Shown: positions 61,805 through 64,000 of the stretch, in pieces
Layout of the letters: every line of letters begins with the position of its first letter
Numbering within the stretch: position 1 is the first letter of the stretch
NCBI GenBank assembly: GCA_028554795.2
Contig: CM068824.1
Span: 164,669,946-164,733,945 of the forward strand
DNA: 64,000 nucleotides
Direction of reading: 5' to 3'
Source: Sinohyriopsis cumingii
Lineage: Eukaryota > Mollusca > Bivalvia > Unionida > Unionidae
Program-made: the position numbers and the translations under genes
Notes under the pieces: model-generated
Databases searched by the model: none
Told to the model about the DNA's origin: nothing
The model's input: only the letters and a program-made list of their open reading frames with translations

Positions 61805-62190
61805 CCAAAATAAAACAAGAGTCCCATGAAAAAGCTGGTGCCCTACTGGCTGAAAAGAATTTTAATTATTTTAAGATAAGACCATTGCTTTCTTTCAAGT
61901 GTGGAGTGATAAAATCATATTCAATATTCGTCCAGCAATATCAAGATTTTCCACTTAGTTTCTATGGAGGATATACTTGATGTCAACTAGACACTGATTT
62001 TCACTTCGGCCCAACAAGGCACTATGAGATGTCTTCTGGTAGAAATCCCATGCTGATATGACTTCTGTTTTGGAGCATAACAAAGTTTTAAAGATAGATG
62101 CCATGGAAGCCATATTCTAGATCAGACTGGTACTATTTTTATTCAGTATCAACCAGACATCATAAGAAATGTTTTGGTGAAAGCACAAAC
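61805..62190. repeat. Dispersed repeat family F, fourth copy
   Basis: CAAGAGTCCCATGAAAAAGC, CCCTACTGGCTGAAAAGAAT, TTTTAAGATAAGACCATTGC, then CCAACAAGGCACTATGAGAT and GCCATGGAAGCCATATTCTA. Confidence 0.65.
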
Positions 62191-63184
62191 CAGCTACCAT
62201 ATTTGCTGGCCTATAAGGCGATACTTTTTTACCAGAAAATCTTAGTTTTTTATACTCTGAATCAATGTATATATGAATTTTGTCATCCAAATTGCTTTAC
62301 TGTATGTCACATAACTTTCATGTAGAAAAAAATCTCTAAAAGTATGAAAAATAATGTGTAAAAATATAATTCATTTTGGGGAAAAGATTGTGTATGATAA
62401 AATATAGGACCCAACATTATCAGATGTAATTGCGCTAAAGCAGCATACATGTTGTTTTTAATATACATTATTTAAATTTGATATGGACGCATTGGAATTG
62501 ACAAGTTAGAAGATGAATAGCCATGACAGAGACAGATATTCCATCAAAATTTTCTTACTGCACCACATGAATGGAAAGAGAGAGAGATATGTATTTACGA
62601 TTGTAATCTTTATTGTTCACGTACTTGATGACTGTGATCATACTCGTGTACAAAAGTGCAGTACCAAATTCCATTATCATTTAATAGCATTATGTAAGCA
62701 ATTCGTTCTCATTTGCTTAGTCTAGGAAAAAGTGTAATCCAAGTGGACAAAATGAGTAATCCGAGCAGAAAAAGAGTAATCCACATATAACATAATAAAA
62801 TCCAATAAGCAAATGTACAAAATGATTTTATTTACCCCTACTGGTCTTTTAACATCAATTACTGCTTCAAATGTTCATATATAGCACTTTGAGCTTTAAA
62901 AAGCAAGTCTCTCGTATTGCATTTCAAAACACTTTGTACCAGCTGAGATTATTAAAGTTTTGCACACCAGCAGAGAACCAAGTGCTGGATTACAGAGCCT
63001 GGATCTGAATTCAGTCTTATTTTAGTTAACAATACTAAACAATCTCTCTCAGTCAGCACTAGAATGATTAAGAACCAATATTCCTGTCATAACTTGACAA
63101 AGAAGAGGAAATATATATCTTCCAATTATTGAATCTTTCAGCTGGGAAAAAGGTGCCATTGCCCATCAACTGTCTGCATGAAGT
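62191..63184. other. Intron, one transposon-end-like motif
   Basis: 62198-62235 (TACCATATTTGCTGGCCTAT then AAGGCGATACTTTTTTACC) looks like the terminal inverted repeat of a DNA transposon, but no second end was found. The rest is AT-rich without recognised features. Confidence 0.35.
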
Positions 63185-63475
63185 ACATTGTCAGGTAGAA
63201 AGCCAACTTGATACTTAAGGGGTTCTCCTAATTTAACAGCAGCCTTTCCTGCAACAAGGTGCATCATATGACAGGAGCAACCTGATATGTACACTGATGG
63301 AGACATTTTTCAAAATATAGAATGCAACTTCTTTATGAATTCCAGTCATCACTGATGCATTATCAGCTGAAAACCCCATACAGTTCAGCCAACTTAAGTT
63401 TATTCAAAGCATTATCAAGCAAATAAAAAATGTTTTCTCCAGTGGAATCTACTGTTAATTCTGGTAATGACAGAA
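63185..63475 (-). pseudogene. hAT-like transposase fragment
   Basis: On the minus strand: LNCMGFSADNASVMTGIHKE, then after a frameshift PSVYISGCSCHMMHLVAGKA and AVKLGEP. The order NC-GFxxDNAxVMxG, then GCxCHxxHL, is that of transposases of the hAT superfamily and their domesticated zinc-finger relatives (DUF4371-like): a catalytic Asp region followed by the C-x-C-H-x-x-H motif. No start, end or other domains remain. It has the same orientation as the PACS gene. Confidence 0.72.
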
Positions 63476-63639
63476 GAGCACTTGGCCCAATTCACTGTCA
63501 AAGTCTCAAAGACTTCTTGGCTAACTGCTCTTGGATTTAGCAGATATCAGCCATGTGAGTGACCTCAGGCTGACTTTGACCTTTTATTTAACAGGTAGAG
63601 CCACAGAGAATGGCTGACAAGTTATTTGTGGAACCTGAA

Positions 63640-64000
63640 AAAAAATTTCCCATGATGCTTTCTTTCAAATTTGGTCAATCTCTTCACAGACATTTTAGAA
63701 AAAATAAAAGATTCTTCTAATTTTTTTTAATGGCAAACAAATTTTACAGCTAACTGGCACTATTTGTATGGATTATTTGATGGAAAAATTGTCACAATCT
63801 GTATAAACTCAAAAGGCCTTCATACCATCTGTCATATTTGGTCAAATTATAAACAGATTTTATAAAACAAGTCATTTAAAGTATTGTATAGTTTTAGTAA
63901 TGACAGTCATATTCAATGGTGGACTGGCATCAAATTTGGTCAAATTGTATTCAGCAGTATATGAGAAGTCATTTGAAGGTTTTTCTATCTTTAGTAACAG
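63640..64000. repeat. Degenerate ~170-bp repeat, second locus
   Basis: Same phrases as 43260-44440 (TTGGTCAAATTGTATTCAGCAG, GAGAAGTCATTTGAAGGTTT, TTCTATCTTTAGTAA); continues past the window edge. Confidence 0.7.

Noticed and set aside
62198-62235. DNA transposon terminal repeat
   Set aside because: The motif resembles known transposon ends, but no matching inverted end was found within the next kilobase, so it is not listed as an element.

Overview
The window is animal nuclear DNA, AT-rich and intron-dominated. Two tRNA-derived SINE families, one ending in a (CAA)n tail after a GGCGTTAAACC-like 3' end, together with very many short tandem repeats, a DIRS-like tyrosine-recombinase retroelement and 'TGACCTTGACC'-style degenerate repeats, point to a marine mollusc. 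This is inference from repeat style; the species cannot be named from the window.

One host gene is recognisable. It runs on the minus strand across almost the whole window and encodes a PACS protein (phosphofurin acidic cluster sorting protein, PACS-1/PACS-2 family). Eight internal exons with consistent splice phases can be read, from 61552 down to 10090: 61395-61552, 60516-60575, 55500-55660, 52013-52058, 42613-42660, 38843-39064, 15386-15490 and 10090-10196. They total about 0.9 kb, or 301 complete codons. They cover the end of the N-terminal half, the acidic middle region, and the start of the conserved C-terminal domain. The first exons lie beyond position 64000 and the last exons beyond position 1. 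Introns reach about 23 kb.

Everything else is intronic and mostly repeats. 1-6255 is a composite satellite of ~49-bp monomers, broken by SINE copies that repeat with it as a higher-order unit. 8.4-9.6 kb is a second minisatellite with two SINEs in it. 11.2-13.9 kb holds three copies of a ~0.6-kb TTAA-flanked inverted-repeat element (a MITE), one carrying a nested SINE. 19.3-23.4 kb is a decayed DIRS-like element on the plus strand with gag-like, RT-RNase H and tyrosine recombinase parts. 24.9-26.3 kb is a decayed LINE (endonuclease + RT) on the minus strand. 29.3-30.95 kb is a second decayed RT element on the minus strand, split by a SINE with exact target duplications. 63.2-63.5 kb is a hAT-like transposase scrap. 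Between these lie at least ten separate minisatellites with units of 33-85 bp, simple repeats, a near-perfect 37-bp palindrome and a 13-bp-stem hairpin.

No rRNA, tRNA gene, CRISPR array or bacterial-type operon was seen. Nearly all other open frames come from minisatellites whose unit length is a multiple of three, or from transposon debris.
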